DNA of 64,000 bases from Kamptonema formosum PCC 6407. GTDB lineage: Bacteria; Cyanobacteriota; Cyanobacteriia; Cyanobacteriales; Microcoleaceae. Within the stretch, counting starts at the first letter, position 1. Each line of letters opens with the position of its first letter. A program made the position numbers and the translations under genes. Shown here one piece after another: positions 1-7,602 of the stretch. The notes beneath the pieces were generated by a model. That model worked only from the letters and a program-made list of their open reading frames with translations. It was not told the origin of the DNA and did no database searches. The stretch spans positions 2,454,803 to 2,518,802 of the forward strand of contig NZ_KB235903.1 in assembly GCF_000332155.1 (NCBI RefSeq), written 5' to 3'.

Positions 1-234
1 CGTAGAGACCAAATTCAAGAGCTATTAAGTGGATTTATAAATACAACTAAACAACCAGTTCAAATTGTGATTGCAACATACGCATTGCCAGATGGCAAAC
101 ACTTGATAATAGATGGCAACCATCGTTCCTCTGCTCTTATTATTGCTGGAGTTAAAGCTAGATTAATGGTTTTTGAGGTGTTGGGAAATCTTGACAAAGA
201 ATTACTTCCAGATTTATGTCACTGGAAAGACTAG
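1..234 (+). CDS. C-terminal part of a ParB/Srx-like nuclease-fold protein (partial)
   Basis: The open frame enters from the left edge in frame 1 and stops at TAG 232-234, leaving 77 residues. It contains the stretch IDGNHRSSALIIAGVKARL, which resembles the DGxHR-x-A-A core of ParB/sulfiredoxin-like domains. The preceding hydrophobic strand (QIVIATYALPDGKHLIIDG) fits the same fold. The start and N-terminal domain lie outside the window, so the role (plasmid partition, or a stand-alone ParB-like accessory protein) cannot be decided. Downstream is repeat sequence, not an operon partner. Confidence 0.5.
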   Translation, partial: RRDQIQELLSGFINTTKQPVQIVIATYALPDGKHLIIDGNHRSSALIIAGVKARLMVFEVLGNLDKELLPDLCHWKD

Positions 235-260
235 AGTAGATGTTCTTGAACGTAGGATAT

Positions 261-331
261 AAACCAGGTTTCTCAGATAACTAAAACATCGCAGCCGAGA
301 TTTTATTCAGAAACCCGATTTCTCACCCCCA
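261..331. repeat. Dispersed palindromic repeat, subfamily I, copy A
   Basis: An AAACCAGGTTTCTC end faces a GAAACCCGATTTCTC end, with a spacer containing AGATAACTAAAACATCGC. The same structure recurs at 1080-1155 and 2032-2152. The rest of 235-522 has no credible gene. It holds a TTTGGG/AAACCCAAA hairpin at 395-419 and imperfect GCG-TAGGCG strings. Confidence 0.75.
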
Positions 332-522
332 CGCGCCTCGCCAAAACAAAGCGCGTAGGCGCAGCCAGGCGTAGGCATCGCCACTCTCCTGTAGTTTGGG
401 TTGAGAGACGAAACCCAAAATTCACCTCCGAAACTCGTAGGGTAAGCAATATTCACTTTGTTTACCAATAAGGTATCATAAAGGAGTTCCTTAAACTCAG
501 TGTAGCGAGCGAGAGTTAGACT

Positions 523-795
523 ATGCAAACAATTCTTTTAAGTCGCGAAGAAGTTGGAGAACGTGCAAAGAAATTGTACGAAAGCACCATCCGTCAACAA
601 GTAGAGATCGACAAAAACATTGGCAAAATGGTCATCATCGACTTTGAATCAGGAGACTACGAAGTAGATGAAACTGGGTTAAAAGCAGCCCGCAAACTCA
701 GCGCAAAACATCCAAATGCCAGTCTATTTGGTATCCGCATTGGATACAATGTAGCTGTATCATTCGGTGGAGTCATGGAGCGTGTCTATAAGTGA
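523..795 (+). CDS. Small conserved protein, partner of the downstream clan AA aspartic protease
   Basis: This 90-residue acidic/basic protein has no membrane segment or signal peptide. It begins at ATG (MQTILLSREEVGERAKKLYE) and ends FGGVMERVYK. Its stop overlaps the GTG start of the next gene (GTGA at 792-795), a sign of translational coupling. In cyanobacteria a small protein of this kind commonly precedes a single-domain clan AA aspartic protease, and the pair behaves in genomes like an addiction or accessory module. I do not know a demonstrated function. The partner protease is broken here, so this gene may be a relic on its own. Confidence 0.7.
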   Translation: MQTILLSREEVGERAKKLYESTIRQQVEIDKNIGKMVIIDFESGDYEVDETGLKAARKLSAKHPNASLFGIRIGYNVAVSFGGVMERVYK

Positions 796-1048
796 TTTCC
801 GGCATTGTAACTGATGGACACGCAACCGTCACATTGATATTTCTACTCTTCAACGGCTCAACTCTACCGATTGAATTTGTCGTCGATACCGGATTTACCG
901 GACATCTTTGCTTGCCTTCAGAAACGGTTTCATTATTGAGGCTACCTTTTATATACGATTACTGGGAACTGCTTTGCTAAACGATCAAGAACTTGTGATT
1001 CAGTTCACCGAAGGCGGGTTGGTGACGATCGATGAGTTATATGCGTAG
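792..1048 (+). pseudogene. Clan AA aspartic protease, broken by an internal out-of-frame deletion
   Basis: The gene starts at GTG 792, overlapping the upstream stop by four bases. The first 56 residues carry the retropepsin-like active-site motif VVDTGFTGHLCLP. The frame runs to LPFIYD, then changes to YWELLC and stops at 978-980. In the adjacent frame from 959 the family's C-terminus resumes as LLGTALLNDQELVIQF and continues through EGGLVTIDELYA to TAG 1046-1048. Intact relatives are about 120 residues, so roughly 35-40 internal residues have been lost with a frame change near 958. The truncated product keeps the DTG but not the second lobe and is probably inactive. Confidence 0.75.
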
Positions 1049-1079
1049 GCGTTGCCAGCGGCTGGCATCGCACCTTTCT

Positions 1080-1155
1080 TAAGAAACCGGGTTTCTCAGA
1101 TAACTAAAACATCGCCGCCGAGATTTTATTCAGAAACCCGGTTTCTCACCCCCAC
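1080..1155. repeat. Dispersed palindromic repeat, subfamily I, copy B
   Basis: AAGAAACCGGGTTTCTC at 1081 is answered by GAAACCCGGTTTCTC near 1133. The spacer is nearly identical to copy A. The flank ATCGCACCTTTCTTA is shared with copy C. Confidence 0.8.
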
Positions 1156-1230
1156 GCGATCGCTTTTGAGCGCTGCCATCAATTGCGATCAACTATTGTT
1201 ATACGTTATACTATTTATGGGAGTTTCAGC

Positions 1231-1413
1231 TTGCCAACACAGCAACAGCTAGTAACAGCAGCATTCCTCTGTCAATTGCTTTCTAATTTATACCAGCCCA
1301 TCCAAGTTTTCCGTTACGATCGGAGGTTTAAAACAATCTATATGCAGGCGGGAATTAATGATGATATTGCTCTTGTAATTGATGAAGATGGGAGTTGGGA
1401 GTTTGTTCTATGA
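1231..1413 (+). CDS. DUF6888-like small protein
   Basis: I choose TTG 1231 as the start, giving about 60 residues beginning (M)PTQQQLVTAAFLCQLLSNL. GGGAG at 1219-1223 sits seven bases upstream, and the domain begins here. A longer reading from 1183 adds residues that look like noise. Visible features are a helix rich in Q/L, then IQVFRYDRRFKTIYMQAG and an acidic C-terminus ending GSWEFVL. This matches my memory of the cyanobacterial DUF6888 family, whose function is unknown. The stop overlaps the next start by four bases (ATGA), so the two genes are translationally coupled. Confidence 0.6.
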   Translation: MPTQQQLVTAAFLCQLLSNLYQPIQVFRYDRRFKTIYMQAGINDDIALVIDEDGSWEFVL

Positions 1414-1619
1414 TTCCAAATCTGTCAATAATGACAAATGCTGAGTTAAAACGATATATTTCTGAACATCGGAATGATAGTCAAGCCTTTGAAGCAGCAA
1501 TGGAAGTCTTGATGAGTCGTCGGAATCCCGCCAATCGTCATCCCTATCCGTTTGAACTAGCAAATCCTGAGATTGAGGTTGAAGCTATTTTCAAAAGAAA
1601 GCTGAATCATGTTGAGTAA
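1410..1619 (+). CDS. DUF6887-like small protein
   Basis: The start is set at ATG 1410, which overlaps the upstream TGA (1411-1413). The product is 69 residues. The conserved-looking core is MTNAELKRYISEHRNDSQAF, followed by a helix and a Pro/Asn-rich segment, then IEVEAIFKRKL. Proteins of this type (DUF6887) sit beside DUF6888 genes in many cyanobacteria, and the function is unknown. The arrangement of two tiny overlapping genes is reminiscent of toxin-antitoxin modules, but nothing in either sequence identifies a toxin. Its 3' end abuts a truncated PIN-toxin remnant on the other strand. Confidence 0.6.
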   Translation: MIPNLSIMTNAELKRYISEHRNDSQAFEAAMEVLMSRRNPANRHPYPFELANPEIEVEAIFKRKLNHVE

Positions 1620-1688
1620 GGGATTAACTTTAGGAGTCAAAGGATCGACGATAAACTGCTTAATACAAATATTTGTATCCAGTACGCA
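1614..1688 (-). pseudogene. Stub of a PIN-domain (VapC-type) toxin
   Basis: On the minus strand just below the FitA-like antitoxin stop, one frame reads CVLDTNICIKQFIVDPLTPK and then VNPLL. It begins at 1688 and merges with the end of the DUF6887 gene. LDTN is the first acidic motif of PIN nucleases and the position is where vapC normally lies. No start codon remains in place and the other three acidic positions are gone, so only the first 25 or so residues survive. Assignment rests on motif and context only. Confidence 0.45.
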
Positions 1689-1702
1689 TCGTAGCGGAAC
1701 AG

Positions 1703-1978
1703 TCATCTGTTGCGATCCTCTCGAATCAAAACAGTGCTATCTGTTAATCCAAAATCCCTTGGATTAACTCTAGGACGACTGCGAATCCTTTGTAGGATTG
1801 CTGACGTTAGTTGGCTTTCTTGCGCCCGATCTATCATCACTTTGTCGGACTCAAACGATCGCATTAATAGATGAATCACTGCCTCATTGAGAGTAAAATT
1901 TTTTTCAGAGGCAAGACATTGAATACGACTGTATAATTCATCGGGTAGATTTTGAATCTGAAGTGTAGCCATTGCCAT
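1703..1978 (-). CDS. FitA-like ribbon-helix-helix antitoxin
   Basis: The 91-residue product starts MAMATLQIQNLPDELYSRIQ, the N-terminal strand and first helix of FitA/VapB-type Arc-like DNA-binding antitoxins. A second ATG two codons later is equally possible as the start. The C-terminal tail (RSRPRVNPRDFGLTDST) would normally wrap the PIN toxin. Known relatives neutralise a VapC/FitB RNase and autoregulate the operon. Here the toxin is reduced to a stub (1614-1688), so this is an orphan antitoxin. It could still act as an anti-addiction factor against related toxins elsewhere; that is inference. Confidence 0.75.
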   Translation of the reverse strand: MAMATLQIQNLPDELYSRIQCLASEKNFTLNEAVIHLLMRSFESDKVMIDRAQESQLTSAILQRIRSRPRVNPRDFGLTDSTVLIREDRNR

Positions 1979-2031
1979 TGATCGTAGTTAGGTTATTTAT
2001 TATATCACAGTTTAACTCAAGCGTCAATGTT

Positions 2032-2152
2032 CAGAAACCGGGTTTCTCACTCCCATGCGATCGCACCTTTCTTACCCAAGAAACCGGGTTTCTTAGATAA
2101 CTAAAGCATCTCATCCGAGATTTTGGAAAAGAAACCCGGTTTCTCACCCCCA
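2032..2152. repeat. Dispersed palindromic repeat, subfamily I, copy C (one and a half units)
   Basis: A half unit (CAGAAACCGGGTTTCTCAC) at 2032 is followed by a GCGATCGC spacer. A complete unit then runs from 2078 to 2152, with AAGAAACCGGGTTTCTT and GAAACCCGGTTTCTC ends. The order suggests serial insertion or duplication. Confidence 0.8.
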
Positions 2153-2914
2153 GGCGCGATCGCGCAACCAGCCGCAGACATCGCCCCAAAAAAGCGCCTA
2201 TTCTCTAATCCATCTTTAGGCTGATGACTTGTTGCTAATAATTAGTTACATATCGCTGATTTTTATAACCAGTTTAAATCTCTATAAACTGATGAGGTTG
2301 CGACTTGATTTCAGGACGATTTTTGATTGGTCGTAGGAGATGTTATATTTACGCTCCAAGGTGGGTATACTTTTATTTGATCGGCATAAACAGACTTATA
2401 AAGGGTGCAGTTAATAATCCTTAACTGAGTTTAAGCTCAATCTTTAAGGATGGTTAAAGTAAGTTAAATATAGCACAAGTTAAGGTACTCGATCGCCATA
2501 TTGCTCTCAAGCTTGATGGTGTGTATTTTTTGGCGATCGCACATCACCAAGATAATTAAATCGTTAAGTATTTAGGAATGTCTATTCCTCAATACTTAAT
2601 TAATAACAGTAAATATTGTTTTTCCTTTTGCAAGCGCAGACAGGAAAAAGTTTAGTTTACTACAGGATTTAGATGAATTAATTCTCATCTGAATCCTGCA
2701 AAATTATGGCGAAAATTGAAGGTGTAAACGCCCGAAGCTTTGCTGTGTCTGCTTAAAGCTATTGGTAAATATTAGCTGGAATGGGTAGTTTTCAAATCTT
2801 TAACTAAAATTACTTGCCCTTCAAAAAAAATCAGGCTTTAATAGAGATACCCTGCGGTTTTGACCTAAATTCGATTGCGTTCAACAATCTACTCTGTTTT
2901 CTGGAAAGACAACG
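2153..2914 (+). promoter_or_regulatory. Long gene-free leader of the RTX gene with two strong hairpins
   Basis: No reading frame here looks coding. Two stable inverted repeats stand out. At 2564-2599, TTAAGTATT-AGGAAT pairs with ATTCCT-AATACTTAA around a GTCT loop. At 2663-2698, CAGGATT-AGATGA pairs with TCATCT-AATCCTG. Neither is followed by a clear T-run, so they may be attenuators or mRNA-stabilising elements, not simple terminators. The RTX gene has no obvious strong Shine-Dalgarno; GGAAAG at 2901-2906 lies eight bases before ATG 2915. A promoter cannot be fixed by eye. Confidence 0.4.
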
Positions 2915-5900
2915 ATGGCAGACGAAATCTTAGAAGCCAATATTGTAGGAATACCTATTCCTGAAGAAGGTATAACTGCAATTCCAACGATTAATTCAAT
3001 CAATGCAACCATTATTTCCAATCAGATCGGTTCTCCTGAAGAGGGGAATATCAAAGATGACGATGATGATGATGACGATGACGATGATGACATCATCAAT
3101 GGTACTAATGACAACGACCTGATCGTAGGCGGTACCGGGGGCAAGACGTTATATGGCAACAAAGGTGAGGACACCTTGCAAGGGGGAACAGGCGGTAATG
3201 TCCTCTACGGTGGCAAAGATAATGACACCTGCATCGGCGGCGAGGGTAACGATGTTGCCAGTGGTGACGATGGCGATGACGTAGCGATGGGTAACGGCGG
3301 TGACGATCGCGTTACTGGCGATCTAGGCGATGACACCGCTTTTGGTGGCAAAGGCAAGGATCGCTGTGAAGGTGGCGATGGTACTGACTGGGTACATGGC
3401 AACCAAGATGATGACGACGTTAGCGGCGGTGATGGTAGCGATTCCCTCTACGGTGGCAAAGGTAACGACATCTGTGATGGCGACGATGGCAACGATACCA
3501 TTAGTGGCGATCGCGGCAACGATACCTGTAGCGGTGGCGCAGGCAATGACAGCATCTCTGGCGGTGGGGGTAACGACAGCATCGTTGGCGAACAAGGTAG
3601 CGATACCTGTATCGGCGGTGATGGCAACGATGTAGCTGACGGCGGCGATGACAACGACAGCATTGTTGGTGGCGGCGGCGATGACACTCTCATGGGTGGC
3701 GATGGCAACGATGCCTGTAGCGGCAATGAGGGTGACGACAGCATTAGCGGCGACGCAGGAGATGATTCTCTTCTGGGTGGCGACGGCAACGATGTTTGTG
3801 AAGGTGGCGCTGGCGATGATAGCCTCGTCGGTGATAGCGGCAAAGATACCCTTGTCGGCGGTACAGGCAACGACGCTTGTGATGGCGGGACTGGTAGCGA
3901 TAGTATTGTCGGCGGCGACGGCAACGATACTTGTTTGGGAGATGATGGCGATGATACTATCTTGGGTGGAGGTGGAGACGACTCCCTTAATGGTGGTGCA
4001 GGTAACGATGCGATCGCAGCCGGTCAAGGCAATAACAGCTTAGAAGGTGGCGCTGGCGATGACAGTCTAGAAGGTGGCGACGGCGACAACAGCCTTTCTG
4101 GAGGAGAAGGTAACGATACCTTAACTGGCGGTACAGGCAACCATACCTGTGTTGGCGGCGCGGGTAACGATGTCTTTATCATCAAAAACGTTACCAGCGG
4201 CGGCAAATCAACGATCGCAGACTATACAGATAACAGCGATAAATTCCTACTCGCAGGGGATTTCAGCTTCAGCAGCTTATCCATCGTCCAAGTTGGTGTT
4301 AATACCGAGATTCGTGGTAGCAGTAACTTTGTACTGGCAGTACTTTTGAACGTCAGCGCCACGGTACTCGAAGCCAGCGACTTCTTCCAGAGTGGAAATA
4401 GTACCACATCACCTGTGGGGACAACGAACACGCCTCCCGTATTGGAAGCCAACAAAGAATTAGCGATCGCAGCCGGTGGCTTCCAAACCATCACATTTGA
4501 ATCTCTGCGATTCTTTGATTCTGAGGATGGCGTTAGCGGTATCACTTACAAAATTACGCAACTACCAACTGCTGCCCAAGGCCAGCTATTCTATAACGGC
4601 CAAGCGATTACCTCCACCGACTTCACCTTTACCCAACTCGATATCAACCTCCGCCTGCTGACATTCCAAGCTGCGGCTGGATTTACTGGTGATGCCAGCT
4701 TCAGCTTTGACGTGAGTGATGGCAAAACCACCATCAGCGGCCAACGGTTAAAGATTTCAGTCGTAAATACGATCTTTAATTTTGTCGGCAATACAACTCC
4801 GCAAGTAATTACCGGTTCCCCGCTAGGCGATGATATCCAAGCTGGCGATGGCGGCGATGACATTAAAGGCGGCTTGGGTAAAGACAAAATCAAAGGCGGT
4901 ACAGGTGACGACAAAATCGAAGGCGGTGACGATGATGACGACATCGAAGGCAGCGAAGGTAAAAATACCCTAACTGGAGGTGCCGGTCGCGATCGCTTCA
5001 TCTATCGCAAAGCCCGTCAAGGCGTAAATGCGATCGCAGATGCAGATTTGATTACCGATTTCAATGCCAGCGAAGATTTTCTCGAATTTTCTGCCGCTGC
5101 TTTCGGCAATATCAGCATCTCCAGTTTCACTAAACTGACGATTACTTCTAGCTTCTCAGGCATCATCGGCAGTTCTAACTTTCTAGACTTCAGCGACGAT
5201 ACCAGCGTCACCGACATTGCCTCCTTGCAAGCCCGATTTGCGGCCCTTGGCGGCAATAGCGGCCCCGTCTTCTGCCAATTTACCGATGCTACTACAGGCC
5301 GCAGCGTCTTAGTGTTCTCAATTGGCACTCGCTTTGAGATTGTTGCCCAATTCTCAGCCCGCATTACTCTCAGCATCAGCAACTTTGTCTTTAGCGGGCC
5401 ATCAGTTACGGTTCCTCTGGGCACTGCTGGCGCTGATATTGTCAACCTGGGTACATTTCCCGCCCCCGTTAAATACGACGGTTTGGGAGGAAATGACAGC
5501 ATCATCGGTAGCGACTTTGACGACGAAATTGACGGCGGCGACGGCGATGATTACATCAATGGCGGCAAAGGCAAGGATAAAATCAAAGGCGGTTTGGGTA
5601 ACGACCAAATCCTGGGTAGCGAGGCCGATGATTCCCTTTATGGCGATGACGGCGACGATACCATCATCGGTGGTATTGGCCGAGACTGGCTGACAGGTGG
5701 CACTGGTGCCGATGTTTTCTCTTACATTACTACCAAAGAAGGCGGCGATAAGATTGTTGGCTTTACTTCTGGAACCGATAAATTCCAGTTCGTTTCTGCG
5801 GCCTTCGGCAATCTTAATAGCTCAAACTTTGACTTAGTAAATATTACCAGCCAGACTACTGATATTACAGGGAAAGAGCTGTTAATTTTCTCCGGTACTT

Positions 5901-7408
5901 ACGCTAGTTTAGCCTCATTACAGACTCAATTTGCAGCATTGCCAGGGGCAGGTACTTCTCCTGTTTTCTCCTTCTTCCAAAATGCTGCGGGTGAAGGCGT
6001 GTTAGTCTTCGATGTCGATGGTACTGGTTCCGCTTCTGCCGTAGAAATTGCTAACTTGGGTACTGGCGTTACCGGTTTGGGTACGGCAGATTTCTTATTC
6101 AACGGTACGGTTCCAACTCCGACTGTGGTTTCTACCACCAGCATTGTCAATCTCACCGCAGCAGGTAATACCTATCCTACTGGGAACCTTGATTTCAGCA
6201 ATAATGTCGGCGGTTACGGCTTTACTGGCCCCCTGTTATTCATTGGCGATGCCAATGCTAACAATGTTACAGGTACGGCCTTTGCTGATTTTATGACTGG
6301 CGCAGGTGGTGCAGATTTCTTCACTGGTGGGTTAGGTGGAGATATTCTGACTGGCGGTGAAGGTGCGGATATCTTCGGTTACAAACTTCCCACTGAAGGC
6401 GGAGATACAATTACCGACTTTATCGCTGGGGTTGACAAATTCCAGTTTGTAGGTGCAGCTTTCGGCAATTTGACGACAGCTAACTTTGATGCTGTCAGCG
6501 GTGTTTCCCCTGATATCGCTGATAAAGAATTAGTCATCTTTACTGGCGGTACTTACGCCAAATTCGAGGACGCGCAAGCGAAGGCAATCGGGGTTTCCAC
6601 AAGTCCTGGTTTCTTTGCTTTCACTAATGCTGCCAATGAGACACTGTTAGTATTTGACTCCAATGGTACGACTACTGGTGGTTTCACCACTGTTGCCACT
6701 CTCAAGAATGGCCCTGTGAATTTGGGGAGTGCGGATTTTGTCTTCAGTGGTACGATCGCACCTACTACTGCTACTACTACGACTCTGAGCAGTATTGCCG
6801 ATCTCACAGCCGCAGGCAATACCTACCCAACTGCAATTAACGACTTTAGCACCGGCGTTGGTGGTTACGGCTTTAGCGGGCCCGTACTATTTACTGGCAA
6901 CGCTAGCAATAACAGCGTACTTGGTACTGCTTTCAATGACACTATCTTCGGTGGTGAAGGCGATGACAGTATGTCTGGAGGTAACGGTTCTGATTCCCTC
7001 TCTGGCGGTATTGGCAATGATACCCTAATTGGCGGTTTCGGGACGGACGCGCTAGATGGTGGTGTCGGCAATGATGTCTTTGTTTTCAATGGCACTGATG
7101 CTGCTGGCAGTGATTTTATTACCAATTACGGCACTGCTGACGATCTAATTCGCCTTGATAGCGTTGGTTTTAGTGGCTTTGGGACAGGGCCTCTTGGTTC
7201 TGGTTTCTACGTCTACAACAGCACAGGTTCAACTGTAGCTCAGATTGAGACTACTCTCACAAGTCCGGCGATCGTTGCGATCTATGATGGCACGGTTTCT
7301 AAACTTTACTATGACTCTAACGGTTCTACTGTTGGTGGTAATAGTTTGTTCGCTACTGTGGACGCAAACTTCGGCGTTTCTGGTAACTCGCAACTCTTCC
7401 TGTTTTAG
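2915..7408 (+). CDS. Large RTX (hemolysin-type) calcium-binding protein with cadherin-like domain
   Basis: The 1497-residue product has no N-terminal signal peptide, as expected for type I secretion. Residues 48-59 are twelve consecutive Asp. A long block of RTX nonapeptides (GGxGxDxUx) covers about 62-425, a cadherin-like domain (PPVLEANKEL...FSFDVSDGKTTISG) about 505-617, and shorter RTX blocks about 630-695, 852-942, 1118-1158 and 1337-1392. Between the later blocks are near-duplicate modules with KFQFV(S/G)AAFGNL. RTX repeats bind Ca2+ as a beta-roll outside the cell, so a surface or secreted role is likely. Oddly, at least ten repeats carry Cys at the U position (NDTCIGG, KDRCEGG, NDICDGD). 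No transporter genes adjoin it. The precise role (adhesin, S-layer-like, enzyme scaffold) cannot be told. Confidence 0.9.
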   Translation: MADEILEANIVGIPIPEEGITAIPTINSINATIISNQIGSPEEGNIKDDDDDDDDDDDDIINGTNDNDLIVGGTGGKTLYGNKGEDTLQGGTGGNVLYGGKDNDTCIGGEGNDVASGDDGDDVAMGNGGDDRVTGDLGDDTAFGGKGKDRCEGGDGTDWVHGNQDDDDVSGGDGSDSLYGGKGNDICDGDDGNDTISGDRGNDTCSGGAGNDSISGGGGNDSIVGEQGSDTCIGGDGNDVADGGDDNDSIVGGGGDDTLMGGDGNDACSGNEGDDSISGDAGDDSLLGGDGNDVCEGGAGDDSLVGDSGKDTLVGGTGNDACDGGTGSDSIVGGDGNDTCLGDDGDDTILGGGGDDSLNGGAGNDAIAAGQGNNSLEGGAGDDSLEGGDGDNSLSGGEGNDTLTGGTGNHTCVGGAGNDVFIIKNVTSGGKSTIADYTDNSDKFLLAGDFSFSSLSIVQVGVNTEIRGSSNFVLAVLLNVSATVLEASDFFQSGNSTTSPVGTTNTPPVLEANKELAIAAGGFQTITFESLRFFDSEDGVSGITYKITQLPTAAQGQLFYNGQAITSTDFTFTQLDINLRLLTFQAAAGFTGDASFSFDVSDGKTTISGQRLKISVVNTIFNFVGNTTPQVITGSPLGDDIQAGDGGDDIKGGLGKDKIKGGTGDDKIEGGDDDDDIEGSEGKNTLTGGAGRDRFIYRKARQGVNAIADADLITDFNASEDFLEFSAAAFGNISISSFTKLTITSSFSGIIGSSNFLDFSDDTSVTDIASLQARFAALGGNSGPVFCQFTDATTGRSVLVFSIGTRFEIVAQFSARITLSISNFVFSGPSVTVPLGTAGADIVNLGTFPAPVKYDGLGGNDSIIGSDFDDEIDGGDGDDYINGGKGKDKIKGGLGNDQILGSEADDSLYGDDGDDTIIGGIGRDWLTGGTGADVFSYITTKEGGDKIVGFTSGTDKFQFVSAAFGNLNSSNFDLVNITSQTTDITGKELLIFSGTYASLASLQTQFAALPGAGTSPVFSFFQNAAGEGVLVFDVDGTGSASAVEIANLGTGVTGLGTADFLFNGTVPTPTVVSTTSIVNLTAAGNTYPTGNLDFSNNVGGYGFTGPLLFIGDANANNVTGTAFADFMTGAGGADFFTGGLGGDILTGGEGADIFGYKLPTEGGDTITDFIAGVDKFQFVGAAFGNLTTANFDAVSGVSPDIADKELVIFTGGTYAKFEDAQAKAIGVSTSPGFFAFTNAANETLLVFDSNGTTTGGFTTVATLKNGPVNLGSADFVFSGTIAPTTATTTTLSSIADLTAAGNTYPTAINDFSTGVGGYGFSGPVLFTGNASNNSVLGTAFNDTIFGGEGDDSMSGGNGSDSLSGGIGNDTLIGGFGTDALDGGVGNDVFVFNGTDAAGSDFITNYGTADDLIRLDSVGFSGFGTGPLGSGFYVYNSTGSTVAQIETTLTSPAIVAIYDGTVSKLYYDSNGSTVGGNSLFATVDANFGVSGNSQLFLF

Positions 7409-7450
7409 AGGAAGTTAGCGATCGAGTGGCGATCGCGAAGTAGTTGCTAT

Positions 7451-7488
7451 AAAGTAGGGTGAGCGTTTCTTACCCTACTTTATTTTTT
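7451..7488 (+). terminator. Rho-independent-type terminator of the RTX gene
   Basis: AAAGTAGGGT (7451-7460) pairs with ACCCTACTTT (7472-7481) around an 11-base loop, followed by ATTTTTT. It lies 43 bases after the RTX stop. Confidence 0.8.
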
Positions 7489-7602
7489 GGTATGGCAGAA
7501 GGGAATAGTTTTAGCAATTAAGAACGTATATTTCTTCTAATGTAGCGATCGCAATCCATTGCTACTCTGTTATTGTCCGTTCAAACAGGTTGAGGTGTGA
7601 AG

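Noticed and set aside
307-528. Minus-strand frame of 73 codons at the left edge
   Set aside because: It runs through a palindromic repeat and lacks family likeness or an RBS.
1052-1252. Plus-strand frame of 66 codons
   Set aside because: It is composed of repeat copy B and overlaps the DUF6888 gene in another frame.
2700-2800. Cyclic-di-GMP-type riboswitch before the RTX gene
   Set aside because: Some GCCCGAAGC-like strings are present but the core bases and pairing of that class are not.
3205-4206. Long antisense and alternate-frame open frames over the RTX repeats (up to 234 codons)
   Set aside because: They arise because the repeated GGxGxD codons leave other frames open. Their translations are low-complexity (Ala/Thr/Ile or Ser/Pro runs) with no start context.
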